From: Lepidostoma basale
Lineage: Eukaryota > Arthropoda > Insecta > Trichoptera > Lepidostomatidae
Assembly (NCBI GenBank): GCA_022606425.2
Contig: JAHDVF020000106.1
Span: forward strand, 1,116,001-1,180,000
Length of the DNA stretch: 64,000 bases
Reading direction: 5' to 3'
The notes under the pieces are model-generated. The model made no database searches. It was given only the letters and a program-made list of their open reading frames with translations, and was not told where the DNA came from. Positions 43,556-54,067 of this stretch are shown here, in pieces. Numbering within the stretch: position 1 is the first letter of the stretch; every line of letters begins with the position of its first letter. The translations under genes were made by a program, and so were the position numbers.

Positions 43556-43789
43556 TAAGATTCAATTCATTTAAAAAAAATCATAAACATTACATGTATT
43601 ATACATAAATTCAAATCTTAAATGTCAGAGAGTACAATTAAAAATACAAGAGTAACTTCCATTAAAAAATACAACGAAACAAAATGTAACTTATACTCCA
43701 CATTATATTTTCAAAGTGTGCTCCAAAGCTGATTCTTAACACTTTCCATTCAAAGACTAGCAGCACCTTTTTGTCCATATAGTAAAATA

Positions 43790-43985
43790 CTGCGTTGGTT
43801 TGGACATATGGAACGCATGAATAAAAAAAATTAATCAAATTTTAAAAGCCGACCATATTAGAAGAATCGATGTGCGTGTATGCCTCGCTGTATGAATGTG
43901 AAGGAAGCCAGTGTCAGGATCGAGCTTCTCTGCCTACCCCTTCGTGGAATCGGCGTGATGGTTTGTTGTTGTTTTTGTTGAAAAG
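43790..43985 (+). mobile_element. RTE-like LINE 3' fragment (GTT tail)
   Basis: TGCGTTGGTTTGGACATATG, then a deletion, GAATCGATGTGCGTGTATGC, CTTCTCTGCCTACCCC and CGTGATGGTTTGTTGTTG. Confidence 0.65.
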
Positions 43986-44299
43986 ACAGCTTCTTTATTT
44001 AAAATATTTCACATTTTTCAAAACAGCTTTTTACATTTTCTAAAATCTAATAAAGATGACTCCAATATATTAGGCAAATACTGTAGTTTTATATTAATCT
44101 TATATGCGTATTCCATATATGCTCATAATTAAAGTCATATTATGATATACCAGATGAAAATAATCTGTTATCTTAATACGAGGAAAATCAGGGACGTACT
44201 TAGATTTAATAGTATTTGATTTGATTGTCAAAAAATATATTAGCCGAATGTAAAATATATAAATGTTAAATGTAAGAAAAAAATTTGATTCTTGATTAA

Positions 44300-44705
44300 A
44301 TGTTATAGGTATATGGTCTGTTCTACTTTATGGTTTGAGGCGTTCGAGATGTGGATATACCGCAGAATGCTGTATATCGTGGACCGATAGGGTCAGTAAA
44401 GCAGACGTACTACAAAGAGCCAGAGCTAACAGAGAGCTGTTATCGAGTGTGAAAATTAGAAAGGCCTCAAATTTGGGGCCTTTCTAATTTTGTGTATAAA
44501 TGTGCTTAAGGGAAAAAAATACCACCTCCTTCGACTGATATTAATAGGTGAAGTGGAGGGAGTTCCGGGATTTGACAGAAGGCAGCTGTCCTGGCTGCGG
44601 AACATTAAAGAGAGGACAGGAATTACAAGAGACAGAGATGCCCTTGCTGTAGTGATCGCCAACGTTGAGGGGACCTGACAAGGTAGCGAAAGAAGAAGAA
44701 TAAAT
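44300..44705 (+). mobile_element. RTE-type LINE relic (GAA family)
   Basis: Encodes in broken frames VWSVLLYG, RRMLYIVDR-like remnants, RARANRELLSSVKIRK, KGKKYHLLRLILIGEVEG, QLSWLRNIKERTGI and DALAVVIANVEGT, then GAAGAAGAA. Homologous to 35690-36460. GAAAGGCC and GGCCTTTC at 44459-44485 form a small hairpin. Confidence 0.65.
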
Positions 44706-44979
44706 TCTTCAATGTTCAAATACAGTAAAAAATACTTTTTGGTTACTCGTAATCGTCATACTTCAACATTACTACTGTTTAATTTGAAACACTGGTTTCG
44801 AAATTCAAACAGGAATCAAAATAAAAAATTAATCAATATTTAAACGAAATATACCTACGAATCGGTTGTTTTATTAAAGTGAGTGGAGACTCTATATCAC
44901 GTGACACCGGAACATTTAAACATGGAATCAAAATAGAGAATTCATCAACTTTTTCAATTAATCATCTGTAAATACAATA

Positions 44980-45592
44980 AAGATATCTTGATTAAAATTC
45001 CTTAATGTGAGAGGCATGCAAGTCAAACGATTGAATGATGAATGTCGGAAAGTCAAAGGTGTTAGTTTTTGAAAAGGAAGAGCAAATGACAGTTATATAA
45101 GTGTGAACGAAGACAACTTGGAAGAGGTGAAGGAATTTGTGTATTTAGGTAGCAACGGATAGTGACGTTGAAAGAAGGGTTGGTGTGGGTAACAAAGTGA
45201 ATAGAGCTTTAAAAATAGTTATTGAAAACAAGAATTTATTAAACAAGTGAAAATGGCCGTTCACAATGGAATTCTGGTCCCAACCCTTATGTATGGAAGC
45301 ATGGAATTGGCAGATTAAGGATGAGAGCAGAATAAATGCGGTAGAGATGAGGTCAGATTATATGTTAACGATGTAAATGGAACCAAAAATAGAGGAAGAC
45401 CGAGGAAAACGTGACACGATCAAATAAATCAAATATTGAATGTCGGCCAAGTGAGAAATCGACGCGCGTACATGACACGATGTATGAATGTAAAGGAAAC
45501 AAGAAAAATGTCAGGAAAAAAATGTGTGTATGTCTGTTCATTCTGCCTACCCCTTCGGAGAGACGGCGTGATGGTTAGTTAGTTAGTTAATT
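44980..45592 (+). mobile_element. RTE-like LINE relic (TTAG tail)
   Basis: MMNVGKSKVLVFEKEEQMTV-like start, NEDNLEEVKEFVYLGS, MAVHNGILVPTLMYGSM, then a deletion to NDVNGTKNRGRPRKT and the GTGATGGTTAGTTAGTTAG end. Confidence 0.7.
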
Positions 45593-45599
45593 AAACTCC

Positions 45600-46740
45600 A
45601 TTTCGGGTCTTGTCAGTAATTGCAATAGATTGCAAATTTACTTTTCCATAATTCTATATGAAATGCGTTTCTTCTTAATATTATATGTGACCTTCAAAAA
45701 ACTGTTTAGTTTTCGGGCTTAATTTATGTATACAGCTGCCGATAATTGCCTAAATTTAAATTTCTGTCAGTAAAGCAAACATCAATTGTTATCGCATATG
45801 GCTCCAATGTACCGTCAGTATCAATATTACTTTTTATGTCTACATACTTAAAAGTGAATAATATGTATTACCAGCTTTTCATAGCTGTTTGCGACTTTCG
45901 AATCCTGTCTTATGCTTATATGTACATTCTATTTATCTTCAAGCTAACCTGATCCTTTCTTCGTATCAGACTCTAATTCAATCTGTCTGTTTTTTTCTAA
46001 GGCTCCTCCATTGTTTTAGCATTTTATTTATTTATTTTATAGACATACAGTGGTTATACTGTATTCCTATGAGTGCACTACTCATTCTGGGACAAAAGGA
46101 AAATTAACATAAATATTTAATAGTAACGTACAATTATACAATAATTGTAAACAAAAAAATTAAAACACAGATTTAGAAAATAAAACATCTTACTAAAATA
46201 CAAAATTACTAAAGCATTCAGGAAATATCAAAGACATAGAAACTAAAACATATTACAAAGTTTACATAATGACAACAGCATTCAGGAAATATCAGTACAC
46301 AGACGTAGAACTAAGACAGATTACAAAGATTACAAAATTACAAAATAATTTAGGAATATCAAAACACAAACTTAATAAAACATCTCACAAAGTTTACACA
46401 TCACCTTTTATCTTCAATATATAGAACAAAAATACAGCTTTTGCAAGACAAAAAATACATTTTTGCTGCTTTTGAGCAACATTTAGTAATAGCAAGTAGT
46501 CCCAAGCGATAACATATTGTCTAGCTACCCTCAGTGTCCGTCCCATCATCGGGATGGGATGGACATCTACACATACATAAAGATCCAAATCAGAAAACAG
46601 ATTATCAACATATTCACTGAAAATAAGTGCTGAATTATCAATTTACCAACAGATTTTCATGAAACCTAACCAAATAACCGGAGTAATGGTTAAGGTGTCA
46701 TAGGCCTAGATGTTTGTTACAGTTCAATTTTACGAGCGTT
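45600..46740. other. Intergenic AT-rich stretch with a weak tandem array
   Basis: At 46190-46400 a unit with CATTCAGGAAATATCA and ACAAAGTTTACA recurs about three times with a period near 75-80 bases. Otherwise no family signature. Confidence 0.35.
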
Positions 46741-46744
46741 TGAG

Positions 46745-47385
46745 AACAAAATGACGATCACACCGTCTCTCCGAAGGGGTAGGCAGAAATAATGGATTGC
46801 CACATTTTTCTTTCTTGACATATTTCTCTCGCTTCCTTAACATTCATACATCGTGTCATGCACGCGCGTCGATTTCTCTGACTCCTCACATGGCTGACAT
46901 TCAATATTTGATTTATTTGATCGTGCCACGTTTTCTTCGGTCTTCCTCTATTTCTGGTTCCATTGACATCGTTAAAATATATATTTTTTACTATTCTTCC
47001 TTTATTCATTCTTTCCATATGTCCAAACCATCTTAATGATATTTTTATTATTTTGTTCATAACACCATCATTCGCACCGCATTCACTTCTTATATTTTCA
47101 TTCGACACTCTATCATACACAGAGTATAAACACATTTGTCTAAGAGATCTCATTTCTACTGCATTTATTCTACTTTCATCCTTCTTTTGCCAGTTCCATG
47201 CTTCGCTTCCATACATAAGGTTTGGTAGAAGAACCCCATATTGCACTGCCATTCTAGCTTTTTTGGATAGGTTTTTGTTTGCGATGACAACTGTAAGTGA
47301 TCCATTCACTTTGTTGCCTGCCCCAACCCTTCTTTCCATATCCCTTTCCACTCGCCCATCTCTTGTAAACATACTACCTTAGGAT
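46745..47385 (-). mobile_element. RTE-like LINE, longest open copy (204 codons)
   Basis: Minus strand uninterrupted from 47372 to 46758: MFTRDGRVERDMERRVGAGN, NLMYGSEAWNWQKKDESRI, GVMNKIIKISLRWFGHMERM, GTRNRGRPKKTWHDQINQIL and FGETV. This is the best single guide to the family consensus. The usual TTAG or GTT tail is missing: ACACCGTCTCTCC is preceded only by AACAAAATGACGAT. Confidence 0.8.
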
Positions 47386-47499
47386 ACTTTAGAGATAAAT
47401 GAGAGAATCATAAGGAACAGTTGGAGGAAATTCTTCTTTAGTTCATGAGATTGAGTTTTCTTATGATTGATTTTTTTCAGATCATTTGATAGCAGGTCG

Positions 47500-47700
47500 T
47501 ATTATGAGAACGCTATGTATTGCAGTGATGCATCACTGTTCATCTTTCGCCTGGTCATATCCATATCCATTATTTGAGGTCGTCTCTCCTAATACTGCTC
47601 CTCCAAGTCTCGCGATCCTGGGTCATCTGGCTGTCCAGTCCCAGAGCCCTCATGTCTTTCGTTTGATTTTTTTTATGTCAGTGTCTCGGCATCAATGTGA
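47500..47700 (-). mobile_element. LINE C-terminal fragment
   Basis: The minus strand gives, with breaks, TDIKKIKRK and QDREDLEEQY-like sequence, a typical DDIKK...QDR..W..LEE ending of RTE-type ORFs. Confidence 0.4.
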
Positions 47701-47769
47701 TTTTTAAAATATGAACTTTTTTCAGTTCTTCCGATTGCTTTATAATTAATATTAATGGAACAATTCTGA

Positions 47770-47930
47770 AATTATTTACAACAACAACAAACCATCACGC
47801 TGTTTCCCCACAAAGGTAGGCAGAGAGAATAGACCGCTACACTACTCTATCCTGACATACCTACACGCTCGATTCTTCCGGTTTCTAACAAGACCAACCT
47901 TATAAATTTGATTAATTTGGTCCCGGCGAA
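47770..47930 (-). mobile_element. RTE-like LINE 3' fragment (GTT tail)
   Basis: TACAACAACAACAAACCATC opens it and it runs to TTGATTAATTTGGTCC. Directly after it comes GGCGAAACCGGTCGC, the end of a hammerhead-like motif (GAAA, self-complementary CCGG, UC). Confidence 0.65.
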
Positions 47931-47939
47931 ACCGGTCGC

Positions 47940-48380
47940 TCTCGAACTTAAAACAATTTTTTTATTTATTTATTTATTTATACATAATGCACAAATGAGA
48001 CATAACAAACGAAAAACATTAAGGCGACTCGTTTGGGCACAAAACGGTGTTACAAAGATAAGACAAAGATAAAACAACATGAAACCAAAAAATCATACAT
48101 ATCAGAAGGAACCAAAATATGTCGACGTCAGTGAGGCAGTACTCTTTTCAGAATTCGTATTTTTTTTTATGAATGTCGTAATTCACTGACATTGAAAATG
48201 TCCAAATCCGAGACGATTAGATTAAATGTCCGAATTGCCCTTCATACGGGCATCACCTAAGGCAGGTTGGTTCTGCGTGACAGAGCAAATAACAATTGAT
48301 GTCGGCGCTGTCGCAGGTAATTATCAGGAACAAAAAGACCTATTCGCTCCAGAACAAATGTAGAAGTACTTCATAAAAAA
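47940..48380 (-). mobile_element. CR1-type LINE 3' end
   Basis: Minus strand around 48360-48230 has a ...LQRRHQLLFALSRRTNLP-like C-terminus. Plus-strand TTTATTTATTTATTTATTTA at 47965 marks the A/T-rich 3' tail. Homologous to 5811-6325 and 31880-32123. Confidence 0.5.
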
Positions 48381-48389
48381 TCATTTTTT

Positions 48390-48860
48390 TTAAATTTTTA
48401 TTTAAAATTAACTTCCATTAAGAGATTTCAATAAAATTGTTAGATTACCTTATACATTTTTATAAGCTATCAATTTAAACTAATCAAATCATGATTCGAG
48501 ATTTTTTAAACGGAAAGAATTAAAATAAAAATTAGCCGCCCACACTTTTCTAGCTACCCCTTTACGAGTTTTTTTTTTTTTTACGTATTTTTTTTTTACG
48601 CGCCATTTTTATGAATTGCTCATCTCAAGGGCGCTGTAGAAGATGTTTTGGGGGTCGTTGCAATCTACATCTTCAGGGTGGTTATAACAAAATAATCTCT
48701 GTATATCGGTTTTGCTGGCACTGTAATGATGTAAAGAGCAATTCAAGAAAATAAAATTGATCCACTCATATTTTTATGGTGAGTAAATTTTTATTTTATT
48801 TGTAAGAACTTTCTAGAATGTGTTTCAAAGCAAAATTGAATTATTCAATTAAAGTTATTG
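48390..48860. other. Unassigned AT-rich stretch
   Basis: Contains a long T run near 48570-48590 and a SINE-B-like tail AATGATGTAAAGAGCAATTC at 48726. Nothing else supported. Confidence 0.3.
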
Positions 48861-48954
48861 ATAATGATAGTTATATGCCTTTCTGAACTTATTTGTTACA
48901 AACTCTTTTACAGCTTAACATTGACATCAATTACTATGTGTGGAGAAAAAAAAA

Positions 48955-49560
48955 GGGTTTCATCATCATCATCAGCCGTCTGTCATCCACTGTTGAATGT
49001 AGGCCTCTCCCAAAGCCCGCCACTGCCCCCTATTCTTTGCCACCCCCATTCATCCATGTCCAGCAATCCTTTCAGATCGTCGGTCCAGCGGGCAGGGGGA
49101 CGTCCAACTCTACGGAATCCTGTACGCGGTCTCCACTCCAGAACCCGTCTTCACCATCGGCTGTTGGTTCTCCGACAGATATGGCCAGCCCATCGCCACT
49201 TCAGCCCGCCTATCCGTAGAGCCACCTCAGTCACCTTGGTTTGTTATCGAATAAATTCGTTTCTAAATCTGTCCCTCAAGGTTATTCCAAGCATGGCTCT
49301 TTCCATGGCGCGCTGGGCAACCTTGAATCTGTAGACTAGACCTTTTGTCAATGTCCACGTCTCGGCTCCGTACGTCATGACTGGCAAAACGCACTGGTTG
49401 AAGACTTTAGTCTTGAGGCATTGTGGTATTTTGGAAGTGAGAACATGACGTAATTTCCCAAAGGCCGCCCAACCCAACTGAATTCTTCGGTCGGCTTCTT
49501 TCTCGAAATTGTTTTGACCTAATTATATGATTTGGCCAAGATATGTGTATTCTTGTAGAA
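48955..49560 (-). mobile_element. RTE-type LINE with GAT tail
   Basis: Minus strand: MGWAAFGKLRHVLTSKIPQC, CVLPVMTYGAETWTLTKGLV, RAMERAMLGITLRDRFRNE, then RPPARWTDDLKGLLDMDEWG and a (GAT)n tail seen as ATCATCATC at 48961-48972. Two frames, so frameshifted. Confidence 0.75.
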
Positions 49561-50059
49561 GGGTTTATCATAGGGTTAATCACAGTGCATGATTAAAGAA
49601 CACGCAATGTAGCTCCCAGTAGAAGAAGAAGAAGAAGAATCAGTGAAATTAATATGAAATACAGATTATTATTAAGGCAGTTTTACATTATATTAAGTAT
49701 GCGTCAACACCAAATATTTATGGATCAATACTATTTTTTTTTACTTCTGGATTAATGGAAATTAACACAATAAAAACATTTTAGTAATTGTTTTAACAAA
49801 TTTTATTTTGACAAATCAATAATTGTATGGTATATTCATAGCCACATTTTAATGATCATATTACAAATCAATATTAATATTTAAAATCAAATGTTATAAT
49901 TTGAAATGTCAACGTATTTTTTTTATCATTTTTACCATCCAGATACATGAGACATTATTTTAAGGTTGGTAAACTATTCCACTCATGCCGTTTCCAAAAA
50001 GAGATGCTCAATTTGTTTGTAAATAGTAGTCTCCAGGAGTCCTGAAATGTAACACGTTA

Positions 50060-50585
50060 AAAGGCGAATTAATGCGATATATGAAGTTGAGGATATTGTA
50101 AGATGGAGCAGACAGCGAAAAAGGGACTGGTAAGGTAATGTTCAAAGAATGGACACCACCAGACTCCCCTAAACATAGGGGAGTTTGGTGGTGTCCATTG
50201 CATTACATCCATCAGCATTGCATAATCAGCCTCGTGGAAGGCCTCCTAAAATATGGAAGGACAGCTGGGAATCTACCTCTTAGCCAGTGGCGGTACAACC
50301 ATAGAAGCCCAGAAGCCCGGCTTGCGTAAGATATTTTGAATCAAACCCCCAAATCTAAAAAAATCGTGCCAAATCACATTTCAACAATGTTCCCATCAAA
50401 TGTAAGAGAAATAGCCACAAGAGCTGAACCTCTGCAAGCCAGAAGAGGTTTTTAATTAAAAATGTCTACGTAAGCCGGGCTTCTGGACTTCTATGGCATT
50501 ACCGCCACTGCTCATAGGAGGAGAAACATTCTAGAGAACAGACCACGTAGGTCAACAACAAGGAAGAAGATGAAGAAGAAGATTA
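50060..50585 (+). mobile_element. RTE-type LINE 3' relic interrupted by a hAT-type MITE
   Basis: GGAAGGCCTCCTAAAATATGGAAGGACAGC (RPPKIWKDS-type) precedes the MITE at 50285, and CATAGGAGGAGAAACATTCT...GAAGAAGAAGA follows it. A 30-base inverted repeat near 50147-50205 (GACACCACCAGACTCCCCTA and its complement) is an extra local hairpin. Confidence 0.5.
50285..50510. mobile_element. hAT-type MITE
   Basis: Ends CAGTGGCGGTACAACCATAG and the complement of CTATGGCATTACCGCCACTG, continuing AAGCCCAGAAGCCCGGCTT on both sides. Flanks CTCTTAGC (50277-50284) and CTCATAGG (50511-50518) are an 8-base duplication with two changes. Confidence 0.7.
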
Positions 50586-50661
50586 TAACGCATCTCTTAT
50601 TGATTAATATTAAAATTATATGGGTCTTCTATGTTGGATCTGCAATATATAACTACACAAT

Positions 50662-51541
50662 CAAACCCCCAGCATTGCCTGAGCCTGCTCCCAAATATTT
50701 GGGCGTTAAGCTGGACCGAGCGCTGACATTTAGAAGCCATATTGAAGCCACAAAAGGAAAGGTAAAAACCCGGAACAAATTATTTCAAAACTAGCCGGTA
50801 CTACATGGGGTAGTGACGCCAGGACCTTGAGGACTTCGGCAATGGCTCTGGTGTACAGTGCGGCGGAATACTGTGCACCTGTCTGGGCTCGCAGTGACCA
50901 CTGCGGGAAGCTGGACGTGGAGCTCAACAAATCAATGCGCACCATCACAGGAACCGTTAGGTCTACACCAGTCCAGTGGCTCCCAGTCCTGTCTAATATC
51001 ACTCCTCCACCTCTGCGTAGATCCCTGGCATCAATCAAGATGGTTGATAGAGTGCGTAGCAACTCGCTTCTTCCTGCTTACAAGGACATATTCCAACACC
51101 CTGATAAGCGTCTCAAGTCTAGAAACCCCATCTGGACGGTTGATGATCGCTGTAGGGATGTTGAGGAAAATTGGAAGTCCATATGGGAGGAGCACGCCGT
51201 GAAAAATCACCAACTAGTTGCTGTACCACACCAGGAGGCGCCAGGTTTCAGTCTCCCAAGGGGGCTGTGGACGACCCTAAATAGGATCCGAACAGAGCAG
51301 GGACGGTGCGGCTTCCGCATGCATAGATGGGGACTTGCTCCATCTCCTGGATGTGACTGCGGGGCGGAGAGCCAGACTATCCGGCACATTATGGAGGATT
51401 GCCCCACCAGAAGATACCCTCCTGGCCTTGATGACCTTCACAGAGCCACGCCAGGAGCAGTGAAGTGGATGGAGGGTCTGGATCTTCGCCTGTGACGCGG
51501 CCCAATGGCCCAGAAATTTTTTGCCGCCATACGCAAAGTGA
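50662..51541 (+). mobile_element. Jockey-superfamily LINE, 5'-truncated, with 15-base target duplication
   Basis: ATATAACTACACAAT is duplicated exactly at 50647-50661 and 51542-51556. After APKYLGVKLDRALTFRSHIE a frame change leads to 222 open codons (50827-51495) including YSAAEYCAPVWARS and CDCGAESQTIRHIMEDCPTR, the cysteine-rich C-terminal knuckle of I/Jockey-type ORFs. It has no poly(A) or microsatellite at the 3' junction. It sits in the intron between exons 6 and 7 of lipase gene 4. Confidence 0.8.
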
Positions 51542-51924
51542 ATATAACTACACAATGACTTACGAAATCGAAGCAAGAGCAGACACTAACGAAACATCTC
51601 CTTCGACAGAAGGAATGATTGGACAGAAATATGTAATTAATATAATAGTAAAATTAAAATATTTGAAAGGTAAATAAGTAAAAGGTGAAAATATCTTACG
51701 TGCATACAGTGTAGAACCCATATAATTGATGATTCTATTTGGCGAGTTGCCCTCAAGCTTAAACTGTGTGTAGGAACTACTTAGAGCCGCTGGGAACGCT
51801 GTATTATTAAGTATGGCTTCGGCCCAATAAGACACAGCTCTTTCATGACTGCATCCAACTGAAAAACAATAAAGATCATTAAATTAAAAGGCTGTGCATT
51901 ATTCGTGTATAAATAATTTATCTT

Positions 51925-52200
51925 CGTCAGCTTGTCTCCGTCCACTATTCGACTCTCCACCCCCACGCCATCTCTCTCGGTCTCTCGCCAATGTTCTCCA
52001 GGCCCTTCCGCATAATATCATCGCTCTACCTGATTGGCTGTCTACCGACACTTCTCCGGCCTAACCTTGGCCTCAGTAACCCTCTGGCTCCATCTTCCAT
52101 CATCCCTTCGACACATATGACCAGCCCACTGCTACTTCATCCTCGCAATGCGTATCCCTACATCGGTGACCCTGGTGCGTCTACTATATGGTATGGTCTC
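51925..52200 (-). mobile_element. LINE C-terminal fragment
   Basis: The minus strand encodes, with breaks, a GHMCRRDDGR-like segment and GEHWRETERDGVGVES, a C-terminal pattern of RTE-type ORFs. In the gene 4 intron between exons 5 and 6. Confidence 0.45.
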
Positions 52201-52404
52201 TAGATTCCAACATGGATGCAACTTTGATTTTGTGCTTTACCTCTTTTGCTTAGATAAAGAAAAATACAAACTGTTTGTTTTTGTAACCCTGGCAAACAAC
52301 AAAATCAAAAATGCATACAACATATTTTGTCTGTATACATTTGGTCGTTTGTTCCGTATTGCTGTATACAATTTGTTATTAGTTATTATATTAATTCTCA
52401 CGAC

Positions 52405-52545
52405 ATCTGATAGTTATCTAATTTATCACCAAACCAAAGACAGTATGATAATAACACTGCTATCGTCGGGAATCGAATCCGGGTCCTTCTGTAAGACAGT
52501 CAGAGCTCTAGTCACTCCATCATCTCCATCGTCGATGCTCACAGG
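52405..52545 (-). mobile_element. SINE family B, head and part of body
   Basis: Minus strand: ACTAGAGCTCTGACTGTCTT, GGATTCGATTCCCGACGA (B box) and CATACTGTCTTTGGTTTGGT. Confidence 0.6.
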
Positions 52546-52739
52546 CTTTGCTTAAAACCAAAGTTAAGATTCAATATTAAAAAAAAAAAACAGGTACGGA
52601 AAGGTTGTAGTGGTGCTGGAGACAGATAGCCGGGCTGCAGTGACTTTCCTCCGTTAACCCAGAAGTCCACAGTGCCTGTGTGCACCGGTGCCCCCGTTAT
52701 TCTAACGTCCGTATGTAGCACAACCACACATTCTGTTGT

Positions 52740-53840
52740 AGATAAAGCATTTAAGTAGGAAAATAAATATTTTGTCTGATAATCAATAAATTCATTTAAT
52801 CTCCCAAGCTTCCATTCCCAACCAAATGCAAATTAATCATTTATTTATTAATTTCTATATAAATTATATCTTTTCAGATGTATTTTTTTCTAAATTATAT
52901 TATCATCATGTATTATTATTATTTAATGTTATTTATTATTTTACTGATAAAAAATAATTGTTAGTACCTACTTATAACAAATACCCCAACCTAATTTTAA
53001 AATTTGAATTTTTGTATCGAATTTTAAATGCGTTTTTTATATCACGTACGCGCTTGCGAAAAAGTAATATACCTAAAATAGACAAACTTTTAGGGATACG
53101 CGCGTGTGCCAACAACACTCGAGTACAAGTCTTCATAAATATGATAGTTTTACAAGGGGCAGGCGAAGTGTGCGGCCGAATATTTGAAGTTTTGTAATTT
53201 AAAAAATAAAATGAATATATAATTAAATTTAATTAATAAAAAACCTGCTTTTTTGCACTTTTTTAAAAAATTAGCCAAAGGTAGGGCGGTTAAGTAAACG
53301 ATGAGCAAGTTTGAAGGTGACTAACTGAGAAGATATGGGGAATGGAGAGAGATGGCCAGGGAATGAAAGCAAGAGTTACAGAAGGCCATATTCCACACCA
53401 AAATAAAGCGTCCGAAAAAAAAGAAAGGTGGTCCAATAGGTTGTGTATCCGTTGTTGTATAATCAAGTGAATAATAAACTAGAATGTGTAATAAATAAAA
53501 AAAAACGCTTAATCAATTTCCACCCAGACTAACATAAATATTGAGTTTTTATTAAGTTCAATAATTGTATTTAGTCATAGGATATAAGTTATTCATATAA
53601 TTACATCAGTAAATCACAATTATTGGAGACATAAAATCATAATAGCTACTTATAAAAACAAAATGTTCATTTGATCAATGTGTGGTATTATTCAAACACC
53701 AAACATATGAGGTAACATTTGTGTAAACATTATGGAGACAAAATAATCAATAGAACTTAATGCAAATATATAAATTGTTCAATAATTTCATCCCAAAATG
53801 AGGTACAATAAAATAACAATAATACTAATTGAATAATGGT
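52740..53840. other. Spacer upstream of broken gene 4
   Basis: AT-rich, with no remains of lipase exons 1-4 that I can detect on the minus strand. An ORF at 52958-53197 has no recognisable features. Confidence 0.35.
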
Positions 53841-53842
53841 GC

Positions 53843-54064
53843 TTTGAATTACTTTTTGATAACTTTGTATCACAACACTTTATTACACTTTTTTCAGACA
53901 TGTTTCGGGACACAGAAGCCCCTTCTTCAGTGTGTACAAATTTTAAATAAATAAATTAAGTTAAAATTTGTACACACTGAAGAAGGGGCTTCTGTGTCCC
54001 GAAACATGTCTGAAAAAAGTGTAATAAAGTGTTGTGATACAAAGTTATCAAAAAGTAATTCAAA
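53843..54064. repeat. Perfect palindrome with a hammerhead-like hairpin in each arm
   Basis: Arms 53843-53946 and 53961-54064 are exact reverse complements over 104 bases, with a 14-base spacer. Each arm, read outward, has UACAC-A-CUGAAGA-A-GGG, a loop, CCC-GAAACAUGUC-U-GAAAAAA-GUGUA. UACAC and GUGUA can pair as stem I, GGG and CCC as stem II, and CATG is self-complementary. Sequence identity of the arms implies a very recent or actively maintained duplication. Confidence 0.75.
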
Positions 54065-54067
54065 TAT

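Larger units (their letters stand above)
49960..52734 (-). pseudogene. Lipase gene 4: decayed 3' half, copy of gene 2
   Basis: Minus-strand exons: truncated exon 5 (52734-52598), exon 6 (51858-51700) and exon 7 (50041-49960). Exon 6 shares NTAFPAALSSSYTQFKLEGN with gene 2, and similarity continues into the following intron and at least 150 bases past the stop, so it is a segmental copy rather than a retrocopy. Lesions: the first third of exon 5 with the catalytic Asp is missing; the QPGC cysteine is Tyr; DAG is DVR; exon 6 is one base shorter than in gene 2 (159 against 160), shifting the frame; exon 7 has an in-frame TGA where gene 2 has GGA. Exons 1-4 are not found upstream before gene 5. 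The catalytic His (GCSHERA) is still present but no enzyme can be made. Confidence 0.85.

Noticed and set aside
46758..47372. 204-codon open frame as a possible host gene
   Set aside because: It is the C-terminal part of the RTE-like LINE, with about twenty damaged relatives in the window.
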